Source: Janthinobacterium sp. Marseille
GTDB taxonomy: Bacteria > Pseudomonadota > Gammaproteobacteria > Burkholderiales > Burkholderiaceae_D
Assembly: GCF_000013625.1 (NCBI RefSeq)
Contig: NC_009659.1
Location: 496,001-560,000 of the forward strand
Direction of reading: 5' to 3'
Length of the DNA stretch: 64,000 nucleotides
Positions 17,208 through 26,147 of the stretch are shown here, one piece after another. The number at the start of each line of letters is the position of its first letter. Within the stretch, counting starts at the first letter, position 1. Made by a program: the position numbers and the translations under genes. Under the pieces are notes generated by a model, which had not been told where the DNA came from, did not search any database, and worked only from the letters and a program-made list of their open reading frames with translations.

Positions 17208-18512
17208 TTACATCATCCGGCTTTTCGCCAGCGGTGGGTTCTTCGCAAAGTATTTCCTGATACCCTGCGCCACTGCATCCGCCATCCGGTCCTGGTAGGC
17301 ATCATCATTGAGCTTGGCTTCTTCTTCCGGATTGGAAATGAAAGCCGTTTCAATCAGGATGCTCGGGATATCCGGTGCTTTCAATACCGCAAAGCCTGCT
17401 TGTTCCACCGCATTCTTGTGCAGGCGATTGACGCCGCCAATTTCATTCAACACCGCCTTGCCGAGGCGCAGGCTGTCATTGATCTGTGCGGTGGTCGACA
17501 GATCCAGCAGGACGCTGGCGAGTTGCTTGTCGTGGTTCTTGATATTCGTACCGCCGATCAGATCGGCCGCATTTTCCTTGTTTGCGAGCCAGCGCGCAGC
17601 GGTCGAGCTGGCACCTTTTTCGGACAGGGCAAAGACCGATGAGCCGTTCGCCGTCGGTTGCACGAAGGCATCCGCGTGTATCGAAACAAATAAATCGGCC
17701 TGTACCTTGCGTGCTTTTTGTACGCGCACATGCAGCGGTACGAAATAATCGCCGTCACGCGTGAGCATTACGCGCATATTCGGATGCTGTTCCAGCTTGG
17801 CCTTGAGGCGCTTGGCGATGGATAGCACGATGTGTTTTTCATAGCTGCCGCCACGCCCGACTGCGCCCGGATCTTCGCCGCCATGGCCGGGATCGAGTGC
17901 GATGGTCAGCATGCGACTGACTTGTGGTGCGCGATCGTTCTTGGGTTCGGCAAACGGTGGTTTGACTTCGGCCACCGGTGGCGGCATCGTCGGTTCGTTC
18001 GGTTTGTCTAGCGACCACTGGCCTTTTTCTATCAGGGCGGCAATCGGATCCGGCGGATTGACCGGGTACAAATCGAACACCAGGCGGTGCTGGTATTTGT
18101 CGACCGGTGCCAGTGTAAACACCTGTGGATTCACTTCTTCCTTCAGGTCGAATACCAGGCGCACCACGCCCGGCCGGTTCTGGCCGACGCGCACTTGCTT
18201 GATATAGGGATCGTTCGGCTGGATCTTGGCGATCAGGCTTTTCAGCGTCGGGTTCAGGTCGATGCCTTCGACATCCACCACCAGCCGTTCCGGATCCTTG
18301 ATGATGAAATGATTGGTCTTCAGGTTCGCATCGTTTTCCAGCGTGACGCGGGTGTAATCCTCGGACGGCCAGACGCGCACGGCAAGGATTTGCGAAGCGA
18401 AGGCCGGCAAAGGCGAAAACAGGGAGATCAGCAAAGTGCCGCCTGCCTTCAAGACAGTGCGACGGACTTTTGCTTTCACAGGTTTGGAGCGAATTTCAGT
18501 CGATTCAGACAT
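17208..18512 (-). CDS. amiC: N-acetylmuramoyl-L-alanine amidase AmiC
   Basis: A 434-residue periplasmic hydrolase. A Tat-like leader (KVRRTVLKAGGTLLISLFS) is followed by an N-terminal AMIN domain (about residues 45-145) for septal targeting, a Pro-rich linker, and an Amidase_3 domain with zinc and catalytic residues in LDPGHGGEDPGA, GSYEKHIVL, SIHADAF and ILIETAFISN. It splits daughter-cell peptidoglycan. Its start overlaps the tsaE 3' end by 37 bp. Confidence 0.95.
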   Translation of the reverse strand: MSESTEIRSKPVKAKVRRTVLKAGGTLLISLFSPLPAFASQILAVRVWPSEDYTRVTLENDANLKTNHFIIKDPERLVVDVEGIDLNPTLKSLIAKIQPNDPYIKQVRVGQNRPGVVRLVFDLKEEVNPQVFTLAPVDKYQHRLVFDLYPVNPPDPIAALIEKGQWSLDKPNEPTMPPPVAEVKPPFAEPKNDRAPQVSRMLTIALDPGHGGEDPGAVGRGGSYEKHIVLSIAKRLKAKLEQHPNMRVMLTRDGDYFVPLHVRVQKARKVQADLFVSIHADAFVQPTANGSSVFALSEKGASSTAARWLANKENAADLIGGTNIKNHDKQLASVLLDLSTTAQINDSLRLGKAVLNEIGGVNRLHKNAVEQAGFAVLKAPDIPSILIETAFISNPEEEAKLNDDAYQDRMADAVAQGIRKYFAKNPPLAKSRMM

Positions 18513-18961
18513 TCAACACCTTGATCGGACAACGCATGCAATTCTACATCACGCCCTTCGCCTGCAACTGCAAGCGAAATGCTGATATCGGGAGGCGGCA
18601 ATACCGTTTCAGCCTTTTCCGGCCATTCGATAATGCAGATCGTTTGCTGATTGAAGTATTCACGGAAGCCGGCATCGAGGAATTCTTCCGCACTTCCCAT
18701 CCGATATAAATCGAAATGGATCACATTGACGGCTTCACCCTTGATGTTGACGATATACGGTTCTGCTAATGTATAAGTCGGGCTTTTCACATGGCCTACA
18801 TGGCCCAGCGCATGCAGCATGGCGCGTGTCAACGCGGTTTTTCCGGCGCCGAGGTCGCCATGCAGGTAAATGGTCAGGCCCGGCTGCAGCGCATGTGCGA
18901 GCGATGCACCCAGTGCGAGGGTGCCGGCTTCTTCATGCAGATGGGCGGTGAAATTTTGCAT
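18476..18961 (-). CDS. tsaE: tRNA t6A synthesis ATPase TsaE
   Basis: A 161-residue P-loop protein: GDLGAGKTALTRAML as Walker A, SPTYTLAEPY and IIEWPEKAE, all family hallmarks. TsaE works with TsaB-TsaD in making N6-threonylcarbamoyl-adenosine on ANN-decoding tRNAs; tsaD is also in this window (32.5 kb). The gene overlaps amiC, the usual arrangement in betaproteobacteria and gammaproteobacteria. Confidence 0.95.
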   Translation of the reverse strand: MQNFTAHLHEEAGTLALGASLAHALQPGLTIYLHGDLGAGKTALTRAMLHALGHVGHVKSPTYTLAEPYIVNIKGEAVNVIHFDLYRMGSAEEFLDAGFREYFNQQTICIIEWPEKAETVLPPPDISISLAVAGEGRDVELHALSDQGVECLNRLKFAPNL

Positions 18962-19138
18962 TGAGTAAGGATATCCCTGGGGTTCTTTGCCGGATGCTGC
19001 GCTTCGCCTGTGGACTCAGCCTGCAGCTACGATGCAATTATGTGTCCTGAGTTCAATCTTTTTTCAGGCGAGCGTATTTTATCGCGCACTGCGATCCTGC
19101 ATTACGCTCAATTGTGCGTTGCGAGAAAAAAGTATCGC

Positions 19139-20029
19139 TTACTGCAACAGTGCCAGCCAGAGTGGCAGGGTGGCCATCGAAATCAGTGTGCCGGCGGAAA
19201 TCAGGAAAGCGACAAAAGGACCGTTGCCACCCATGCGCACCGCCAGTACATAGGCGCTGGAAGCGGTCGGCAATGCTGCAAACATCACTACCATTTGCAG
19301 ATGTGAACTCGACAGCCCGAGCCAGAGGCCGAGGCCGTAGGTGACCAGTGGGACGATTAGCAGTTTGACGATGATGAAGTAGGCGGCGATGCCCTTTGAC
19401 GCGTGCAAGCCGGTCAGGCGCAGGCCGGCACCAACCATGATCAGGCCGAGTGCGATCGATGCATTGCCGAGGCGCGACAGAAAGGCGCTAGCCAGTTCAG
19501 GTACCTGGAAGCCGAGCAAATTGAAGATTACACCGCCGACGGTTGCCATCAACAGCGGGTTCTTCAGTAATTCAAATACCAGGCCGCCCTTGTTTTTAAC
19601 CAAAGCATGGACCGCCGCCATATTGCACAGGGGGACGGCAAAGCCGATCACCAGGCCCATCAATGAAGTACCTTCCGCGCCGCCGAGACGGCTGGCAATC
19701 GCCAGTGCAATATAGGAATTGAAGCGGAATGCGGTTTGCACACCGGATTCAAAGATCATCGGTTCGGATTTGAACAGCGGTTTGGCGAGCCAGCCGAACA
19801 GGATGCCGGTCACACAGGCGGCAATCGCCACTTGCAGGAATTGGCCGGTGGCGGTGAAGTTGATCGGCGAACGTGCGCAGGAATAGAACAGGAGTGCCGG
19901 GAACAGCACGTAGTAAATCAGTTTCTCCATGCCTATCCAGAATTCCGCATGCCATTTGGTGACGCGGAACAGAACCGCACCGAACAGGATCAGCATGAAG
20001 TCGGGCAGCAGGAGATTGACGATATGCAT
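19139..20029 (-). CDS. AEC-family (auxin efflux carrier-like) permease
   Basis: A 296-residue membrane protein with about ten hydrophobic helices in two inverted five-helix halves, typical of the AEC/bile-acid-sodium symporter fold. Family-like segments include PALLFYSCAR and LPTASSAYVLAVRMGG near the C-terminus. Family members export or import organic acids such as malate; the substrate here cannot be told. It is a single gene between tsaE and the response regulator, with no terminator seen. Confidence 0.85.
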   Translation of the reverse strand: MHIVNLLLPDFMLILFGAVLFRVTKWHAEFWIGMEKLIYYVLFPALLFYSCARSPINFTATGQFLQVAIAACVTGILFGWLAKPLFKSEPMIFESGVQTAFRFNSYIALAIASRLGGAEGTSLMGLVIGFAVPLCNMAAVHALVKNKGGLVFELLKNPLLMATVGGVIFNLLGFQVPELASAFLSRLGNASIALGLIMVGAGLRLTGLHASKGIAAYFIIVKLLIVPLVTYGLGLWLGLSSSHLQMVVMFAALPTASSAYVLAVRMGGNGPFVAFLISAGTLISMATLPLWLALLQ

Positions 20030-20135
20030 GGCAATCAGCGTAGTACGCTGGAATGGAAAAGCAGTTTAGGAAAGTGCACGGAGCGCAAGGAGCCGATCAG
20101 CCGGACCCTTGCGTCTTTTGATTTTACTGTTGATT

Positions 20136-20729
20136 TTACTTTAAGAGGCGGGCCAGTTCGACCGCGGTCTTTACATTCATCTTGTCGAAGATATGTGCGC
20201 GGTGGACTTCGACCGTGCGCATGCTGATGCCGAGCTTGTCGGCGATGACCTTGTTCATCTTGCCTTCGAGGATCAGGTCCAGCACTTCGCGTTCACGGCC
20301 AGACAGTGCGGCCAGGCGTGTATGGATGGCGACGCTGGCCGATGCATGTTCGGAAGAGGCGAGCGCTTCCTGGATGCGATCCATCAGCTTGTTGTCGTTG
20401 AAAGGCTTTTCAAAGAAATCGAAAGCGCCGCGCTTCAGCGTATCCACCGCCATCGGCACATCGCCGTGGCCGGTCAGGAAAATCACCGGGAAAGTCTGGG
20501 TCAGGCCGCGCGAGGTCAGCAAATCGAACAATGCGACGCCGCTGACTTCCGGCATACGTACGTCCAGCAAGATGCATTGCCCTTGTGGGCTGGTGGCGCG
20601 CGGCATGGTGTCGAGCGTGGTGAGGAAGGCCTTGCCGCTGTCATATGCGGTGGCCGGGATGCCACGTGATTTGGCCAGCCACATGAGCGAGTCGCGGATT
20701 ACTTCTTCGTCATCAATAATGTGCAGCAT
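20136..20729 (-). CDS. FixJ/NarL-type response regulator
   Basis: A 197-residue two-domain regulator. The receiver domain shows DDE (acidic pocket), LLDVRMPEVSG with the phospho-acceptor Asp, FLTGHGD and the KPF lysine. The C-terminal LuxR-type HTH has LSGREREVLDLILEGKMNKVIADKLGISMRTVEVHRAHI. Its cognate kinase lies 93 bp upstream on the same strand. The pair is divergent from a dctP-like gene and close to tctCBA, so control of C4/tricarboxylate uptake is a reasonable inference. Confidence 0.92.
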   Translation of the reverse strand: MLHIIDDEEVIRDSLMWLAKSRGIPATAYDSGKAFLTTLDTMPRATSPQGQCILLDVRMPEVSGVALFDLLTSRGLTQTFPVIFLTGHGDVPMAVDTLKRGAFDFFEKPFNDNKLMDRIQEALASSEHASASVAIHTRLAALSGREREVLDLILEGKMNKVIADKLGISMRTVEVHRAHIFDKMNVKTAVELARLLK

Positions 20730-20822
20730 TAAATATCCTGTCGGTCTGCCGTGTGTTGCGTTGTATCTGGTCAGTTTTAGTAACTGATAAAAGTATCAAA
20801 AATATATCAAAGGGATATTCTT

Positions 20823-22859
20823 TTATCCCCGGTTTGCACGCATTGTCGTGTCGATCACTCGATTTTGCAATGTCGGAAGTGAAAAACGGAAAATGGTGCC
20901 GCCACCCGGATTATCCGCATGCGTGAGTGTACCGCCGTGGAATTCTATTGCGGTACGGCAAATACTGAGGCCCATGCCCATGCCATCCGCCTTGGTCGAA
21001 AAGAATGGCGAGTACAGGCGTTCCGCGACTTCCGGTGGAATACCATGGCCCTGGTCGCTGATCGAGACCACCACATTTGGCGGGTCGGATTCGTCAATCG
21101 CGGCGGCGATACGCAGCACGCGTTTTTCCGGCGCGATGCTTTGCATCGATTCGATGGCATTGCGCGTCAGGTTGAGCAACACCTGTTCCAGCAAGACATG
21201 ATCGGCCAGCACTGCCGGCAGGTTGTCCGGGATGTCGATCTTGATGAAGACGAAGTATTTTTGCGCCTGCAGTTCGACCAGCGGTGCGACGTTATCGATC
21301 AACTCTTCAATCGTCACCGCAGTACGCATGGGTTCGCGCTTCTTCACGAAGGTATGCACGCTGCGTATGATTTGACCGGCTCGTTGCGCCTGCGCCTGGG
21401 CTTTTTCCAGCGCATGCGTGAGCATATCTATATTGACTTCGGCCGCCTTCGATTTGTCGCGCTCCAGCATGTTCAGTGCGCCGGTGGTGTAGCTGGAGAT
21501 CGCGGCCAGCGGCTGGTTCAGCTCGTGCGCGAGCGTCGAGGCGATTTCACCCATGGTGGCGAGGCGGGCGCTGGCCTGCAGTTTTTCTTCCTGTTGCCGG
21601 TTCAGGTCCTCGACCCGCTTGCGATCGGAAATATCGAGGATGGAACCCATCCAGCCGGTTTGCGCGCCGGTGTTATCCACCAGTGGCGATTCAAAAATCA
21701 GTACCGGTATGCGGCGTCCGTCCGAATGCTGGAATACGGTTTCAAAGCCTTGCGGATTGGCGGTACCCGCTGCCACCTGCGAAAAATGCCGGTGGTATTC
21801 GGTACGCGCTTCCGGTGCCCAGTAAGGCATGGGCGGCAGGTGGCCGACAATCTCCTCGGCCGGCATCCCGACCATTTGTGAGAAGGCCGGATTGACATAG
21901 GTCACGCGACCCTCGAGGTCGCGCGCACGCAAACCGGTGATCAGGGAGTTTTCCATCGCGGTACGGAAGGCGATCTGTTCGCGCAATGCGGTTTCCGCCG
22001 CCAGCCGTCGATTAATATCGCGCCAGAGTGCAATCAGGCTCCATGCCAGGCCGAGCGAGAGCAGGATGACGGTATCGACCAGCAGGCTGGGCAAGAGCTT
22101 GGGTGCGCTCTTGATGCTGTTGGTGCTGAGCTTGAGCGAGAGGCCGGCCAGGTTGAGTGCACGTCTATGCGTATAGACGCCACGGCCGGCACCGCCGGAG
22201 GCGCGCTTGTGGATGATGACATCATTGATATCGGTCAGCGCAATTTCATTGTCCTGCGCAAACCACCACGGCACCATATCATCGAGTATGCTGGATGCAA
22301 GGTAGCTGGCAATGATGCTGCCTATATATTTATTGCCGACAAAAAGCGGGACGTGATAATCGATCATCACCGGGCCGCTGATGTCGGTGGCCGGCTGGCT
22401 GTAGAGTGGGGTACGGGTGGTACGGGCACGTTCGTTGGCACGCTTGGACGGCGCCGACAACTCATTGAAGGTGATCAGTGTTTCATCGGTCGAGGTCAGC
22501 AATTTGCCGTCCGCATCGAGCTGGATGATGCGGTGGATTTCGTGATTGTTGCGGATCAGGCCTTCCATCCGGTCCAGCAGGCGCTTGCCGACCAGATAGC
22601 CGGATACAATCTCTGAACCCATCAGGCCCAGGCTTTCTTCATTGCGCTGTAACTGGAAGCGTATGGTTTGCTCGACCCACAGGGAGTCGGCAATCAGCTG
22701 TTCCTGGCGTTCGGCGGCTTCCTGCTGCTTTTCATGCAGCGGCAGCCAGATCAACGTGGTCAGGAAGAGCAGCGCGAGGAATAATGGAGCAAGCCAACGC
22801 CACGCCTGTTTGCGACTTGGAAAACCGAAACTTGGTGAGCGGGTTTGATTTGGTATCAT
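20823..22859 (-). CDS. Membrane sensor histidine kinase with Cache-like and PAS domains
   Basis: A 678-residue kinase. TM1 near residues 21-40 and TM2 near 262-285 bracket a periplasmic sensor region (IHRIIQLDADGKLLTSTDE, Cache-like). A PAS/PAC domain follows (about 295-415, RVTYVNPAFSQMVGM and TGWMGSILDISDRK), then HisKA with HELNQPLAAISSYT, and HATPase with NLTRNAIES, SDQGHGIPP and GMGMGLSICRTAIEFHGG. The architecture is DctB/FixL-like. It should phosphorylate the adjacent FixJ-type regulator in response to a periplasmic ligand, probably an organic acid. Confidence 0.9.
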   Translation of the reverse strand: MIPNQTRSPSFGFPSRKQAWRWLAPLFLALLFLTTLIWLPLHEKQQEAAERQEQLIADSLWVEQTIRFQLQRNEESLGLMGSEIVSGYLVGKRLLDRMEGLIRNNHEIHRIIQLDADGKLLTSTDETLITFNELSAPSKRANERARTTRTPLYSQPATDISGPVMIDYHVPLFVGNKYIGSIIASYLASSILDDMVPWWFAQDNEIALTDINDVIIHKRASGGAGRGVYTHRRALNLAGLSLKLSTNSIKSAPKLLPSLLVDTVILLSLGLAWSLIALWRDINRRLAAETALREQIAFRTAMENSLITGLRARDLEGRVTYVNPAFSQMVGMPAEEIVGHLPPMPYWAPEARTEYHRHFSQVAAGTANPQGFETVFQHSDGRRIPVLIFESPLVDNTGAQTGWMGSILDISDRKRVEDLNRQQEEKLQASARLATMGEIASTLAHELNQPLAAISSYTTGALNMLERDKSKAAEVNIDMLTHALEKAQAQAQRAGQIIRSVHTFVKKREPMRTAVTIEELIDNVAPLVELQAQKYFVFIKIDIPDNLPAVLADHVLLEQVLLNLTRNAIESMQSIAPEKRVLRIAAAIDESDPPNVVVSISDQGHGIPPEVAERLYSPFFSTKADGMGMGLSICRTAIEFHGGTLTHADNPGGGTIFRFSLPTLQNRVIDTTMRANRG

Positions 22860-23071
22860 AAATAAAAAAATAAAAAACCGGCTATAAAACGCAGTACAAC
22901 AGTGGATGCGCCGATTTTTTGCAGCATTGCACTCAAATTAAAAAATGCTGGTGTATTTCGAGAGCGCGCATAGCTCATTTATCGAGGCGCAGGATGTGGA
23001 TAACCACAGTTGTGACGCCTATAGTGACTGCGCATAGTATCAACCCGAATTTGAAATTTCCTGGTCGTGCG

Positions 23072-24091
23072 ATGAAATTAGCAACAAAACTGCATCTGTT
23101 TATGCTTGGCCTGGCATTATCGCTGACCAGCGTAATTGTATCCGCCCAGACGACCACTGTAATTAAATTCAGCCACGTTTCTCCGGCTGACAGCCCGAAA
23201 GGCAAGGCCGCGCTGCGTTTCAAGGAATTGGTGGAGCGTAATAGCCAGCGTCGCATCCGCGTCGATGTATACCCGAATAACCTGCTCTATAAAGAAAGCG
23301 ACGAGCTGGAAGCGCTGCAATTGGGTGCGGTACAGATGCTGGCGCCTTCATTGGCCAAGCTGGCGCAGTTCGGCTTGCAGGATTTCGAGGTATTTGATTT
23401 GCCGTTTGCATTTACTGATAAGGAATCAGTGGCACGCGTCACTGAAGGCCCGATCGGCAAAACCCTGTTGCGCAAGCTGGAATCCAAGGGCATGGTCGGC
23501 CTTGCATACTGGGATAACGGTTTCAAGATCATGTCCGGCAACAAGCGTTTGCGCGTGCCATCCGATTTCGCCGGATTGGCGATGCGCATCCACTCTTCCA
23601 AAGTATTGTCGTGGCAGATGGAAGCACTCGGCGCGATCCCATTAATACTGGATGCGTATGAAGTGTATCCGGCCTTGCAGGGCGGTGTGGTCGACGGCGC
23701 GGAAACCTCACCTGTTAATTTTTACGCAAGAAAATGGTATGAGGTCCAGAGCAATGTGACGATCTCCAATCACGGCTATCTGGGCAGTGCGGTAGTGGTG
23801 AACAAGAAATTCTGGGATGGCTTGCCGTCCGATTTGCGCAATACGATAGACCTCGCAATGCGTGAAGCGACTTCATATGGCAATAATCTGGCGGAAGAAG
23901 AAAATGCCGCTGCACTGCAATGGATCAAAAAATCAAAGAAGGTGAAGGTCTATACCTTGACCGCGCAGGAAACCGAAGCCTGGCGCCAGGCGCTGCAGCC
24001 GGTACAAAAGGAACTGGAAGCACGCATCGGCAAGGCAATCGTGTATGGCGTAACGCGTGATGCAGATATGCGCCGCAGTAGCGCGCGTTAA
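23072..24091 (+). CDS. TRAP-type periplasmic substrate-binding protein, DctP-like
   Basis: A 339-residue protein with signal peptide MKLATKLHLFMLGLALS...VSA|Q and the DctP fold: KFSHVSPADSPKGKAALRF, then AMRIHSSKVLSWQMEALGAIPL and VDGAETSPVNFYA near the ligand-binding Arg/Asn. ATG 23072 is chosen for the signal peptide; the frame is open 153 bp further up. No DctQ/DctM membrane subunits follow, so it is an orphan binding protein. It may serve as a ligand sensor accessory for the divergent two-component pair or use membrane subunits encoded elsewhere. Confidence 0.85.
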   Translation: MKLATKLHLFMLGLALSLTSVIVSAQTTTVIKFSHVSPADSPKGKAALRFKELVERNSQRRIRVDVYPNNLLYKESDELEALQLGAVQMLAPSLAKLAQFGLQDFEVFDLPFAFTDKESVARVTEGPIGKTLLRKLESKGMVGLAYWDNGFKIMSGNKRLRVPSDFAGLAMRIHSSKVLSWQMEALGAIPLILDAYEVYPALQGGVVDGAETSPVNFYARKWYEVQSNVTISNHGYLGSAVVVNKKFWDGLPSDLRNTIDLAMREATSYGNNLAEEENAAALQWIKKSKKVKVYTLTAQETEAWRQALQPVQKELEARIGKAIVYGVTRDADMRRSSAR

Positions 24092-24517
24092 ATATTCGTT
24101 AGTTAGTAATAGATATGTAATAGATATCTGGTAATGATTAATGCATTCGATATGCTTGTTGTGCCCGCGGAAACAAAGCTGCAATGTTAATTCTTGTTTC
24201 CCTGCGTATGTATATTACTAATATGCGCAATGACGGGTGTAAATTGCCAAGAATCTTTCTTGCAGGCAGTCTATAAAATCGTTTAGTCTTGTCCCCGCAA
24301 GTTTGGTGAAAGGTTCGGTCAGTATGATCAGCGCCCTAGATCAAAGTCGGGCGTATTTGCCCGGTAGAACTTGAAACGATTTTTTAACTTCAAAACGCTT
24401 TTATCTGGAACGGTAATATCCTCATATCGCTTTATTTGCGATTTTGATAGGATGCAGACACAACAGTAGCTTCGGTTGTAGCTTTTCCAATAATTATTAA
24501 ATCAGGAGACACGTCAC
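24092..24517. other. Intergenic region upstream of tctC
   Basis: About 425 bp without a gene. It contains a perfect short dyad, CAAGAA-TCT-TTCTTG (24248-24262), and CGGGC/GCCCG (24348-24363). Either could bind the nearby response regulator; no promoter could be assigned with confidence. Confidence 0.35.
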
Positions 24518-25495
24518 ATGAAACATAAATTTCTGAAATCGGTTGCCGGCCTGGCCATGTTCGCAAGCGCATTTGCCTTTGCCCAAACACCATACCCAAC
24601 CAAGCCGATCACCATGATCGTGCCGTTTGCTGCGGGTGGTCCGACCGATACAGTGGCGCGTCTGGTTGCGCAATCGATGACCAATACCCTGAAGCAGACA
24701 GTACTGGTTGAAAACGTCGGCGGTGCTGGCGGCACAATCGGTGCAGCACGCGTTGCGAAATCCGCACCGGACGGCTACACGCTGTTCCTGCACCACATCG
24801 GTCAATCGACAGCACCTTCGCTGTATCGCAAACTGAGCTACAACGCAGTTGACGATTTCGAGCCTATCGGCCTGATCACCGACGTGCCTATGACTTTCAT
24901 CGCACGCGGCGACTTCCCTGCGAAAGACTTGAAGGAATTGCTGGCATACGTCAAAGCCAACAAAACCAAAGTTACCTACGCTAACGCTGGTATCGGTTCG
25001 GCTTCCCATCTGTGCGGTATGTTGTTCATGACTGCAATCGACACCGAACTGACCACCGTGCCTTACAAAGGTACCGGTCCTGCAATGAATGATTTGCTCG
25101 GCGGCCAGGTTGATTTCATGTGCGATCAAACCACCAACACCACCAGCCAGATCAAAGGCGGCAAAATCAAGGCTTACGCTGTAACCACCAAAACACGCGT
25201 ACCTTCGCTGCCTAACCTGCCAACCATGAACGAAGCCGGCTTGCCTGGTTTTGAAGTCGCTGTCTGGCACGGTCTGTATGCTCCAAAGAGCACACCAAAA
25301 CCAATCATCGACAAACTGGAACACGCTTTGCAAATCGCTCTGAAAGATCCAACAGTCAAACAACGTTTTGCTGACCTGGGTACAGAGCCGGTTGCAGAAA
25401 ACCGTGCAACACCGGAAGCACTGCGCGCACACCTGAAGGCGGAAATCGCCAAGTGGGCGCCAATTATCAAGAAGGCTGGCGTTTACGCTGACTGA
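24518..25495 (+). CDS. tctC: Bug-family tricarboxylate-binding protein TctC
   Basis: A 325-residue periplasmic binding protein: signal peptide ending AFA|Q, then YPTKPITMIVPFAAGGPTDTVARL, the Bug/TctC hallmark with the carboxylate-binding AGG loop, and SAPDGYTLFLHH. SD AGGAGA precedes ATG 24518. It delivers citrate-like or other organic acids to the TctA/TctB permease encoded downstream. A 14-bp hairpin follows the gene and could stabilise or attenuate the transcript, giving more binding protein than permease. Confidence 0.93.
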   Translation: MKHKFLKSVAGLAMFASAFAFAQTPYPTKPITMIVPFAAGGPTDTVARLVAQSMTNTLKQTVLVENVGGAGGTIGAARVAKSAPDGYTLFLHHIGQSTAPSLYRKLSYNAVDDFEPIGLITDVPMTFIARGDFPAKDLKELLAYVKANKTKVTYANAGIGSASHLCGMLFMTAIDTELTTVPYKGTGPAMNDLLGGQVDFMCDQTTNTTSQIKGGKIKAYAVTTKTRVPSLPNLPTMNEAGLPGFEVAVWHGLYAPKSTPKPIIDKLEHALQIALKDPTVKQRFADLGTEPVAENRATPEALRAHLKAEIAKWAPIIKKAGVYAD

Positions 25496-25517
25496 TAACA
25501 CCATGCAGTAAATTCAA

Positions 25518-25553
25518 AAATGACGAGATACGCGCAGGTGTATCTCGTCATTT
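25518..25553 (+). terminator. Intercistronic hairpin after tctC
   Basis: A 14-bp perfect stem, 25518-25531 (AAATGACGAGATAC) with 25540-25553. The T-run is short, so it is either a weak terminator/attenuator or an mRNA-stabilising structure between tctC and tctB. Confidence 0.65.
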
Positions 25554-25673
25554 CAGTAAGTGGCTCGGTAAATATGCACCCACCGATTCACCGCAGGACA
25601 GAATGTTTTTGTTCGACGTTTGATGTTTGATATTCAACGTTGAGCCATCTGGTTTTTAGAGAAGGGGAGCAAC

Positions 25674-26135
25674 TTGTTATCATTCATTCGACATCCCAAG
25701 GACTTTTGGACTGGGGTTATTTTTCTCGTAATCGGCCTGGCTGCTGTCATCATCGGCCGCGATTACAACATGGGTACCGCAGGCAAAATGGGCCCGGCCT
25801 ATTTTCCTACCATCCTTGGCGGCTTGCTGGCATTGATCGGCGTGGCGGCAATGGTGCGTGCCTTCTTCCATGATGGTGAGCCTGTCGGCAAATTTGCCGT
25901 CAAGGAAACCATCCTGATCCTGACCGGCGTCCTGCTGTTCGGCTTCCTGGTACGTGGTGCCGGCCTGGTGGTCGCGGTCTTTGCGATCATCATGTTCAGT
26001 GCATACGCGAGTGCAAAATTTAAATGGATACCGGCGATTGCGCTGGCCATAGGGGCTGCCGTGTTTGCGGTAGTGGTGTTTGTCGAAGCGCTCGGCTTGC
26101 CGATCGCAATATTTGGCCCATGGTTCGGCGGTTAA
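25674..26135 (+). CDS. tctB: Tricarboxylate transporter small membrane subunit TctB
   Basis: A 153-residue membrane protein with about four helices: FWTGVIFLVIGLAAVIIG, then the family motif GTAGKMGPAYFPTILGGLLA. The start is TTG 25674 after a strong AGGGGAG; no ATG fits. It forms the membrane complex with TctA, whose gene follows after 12 bp. Confidence 0.88.
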   Translation: MLSFIRHPKDFWTGVIFLVIGLAAVIIGRDYNMGTAGKMGPAYFPTILGGLLALIGVAAMVRAFFHDGEPVGKFAVKETILILTGVLLFGFLVRGAGLVVAVFAIIMFSAYASAKFKWIPAIALAIGAAVFAVVVFVEALGLPIAIFGPWFGG

Positions 26136-26147
26136 AAAGGTACTCAA

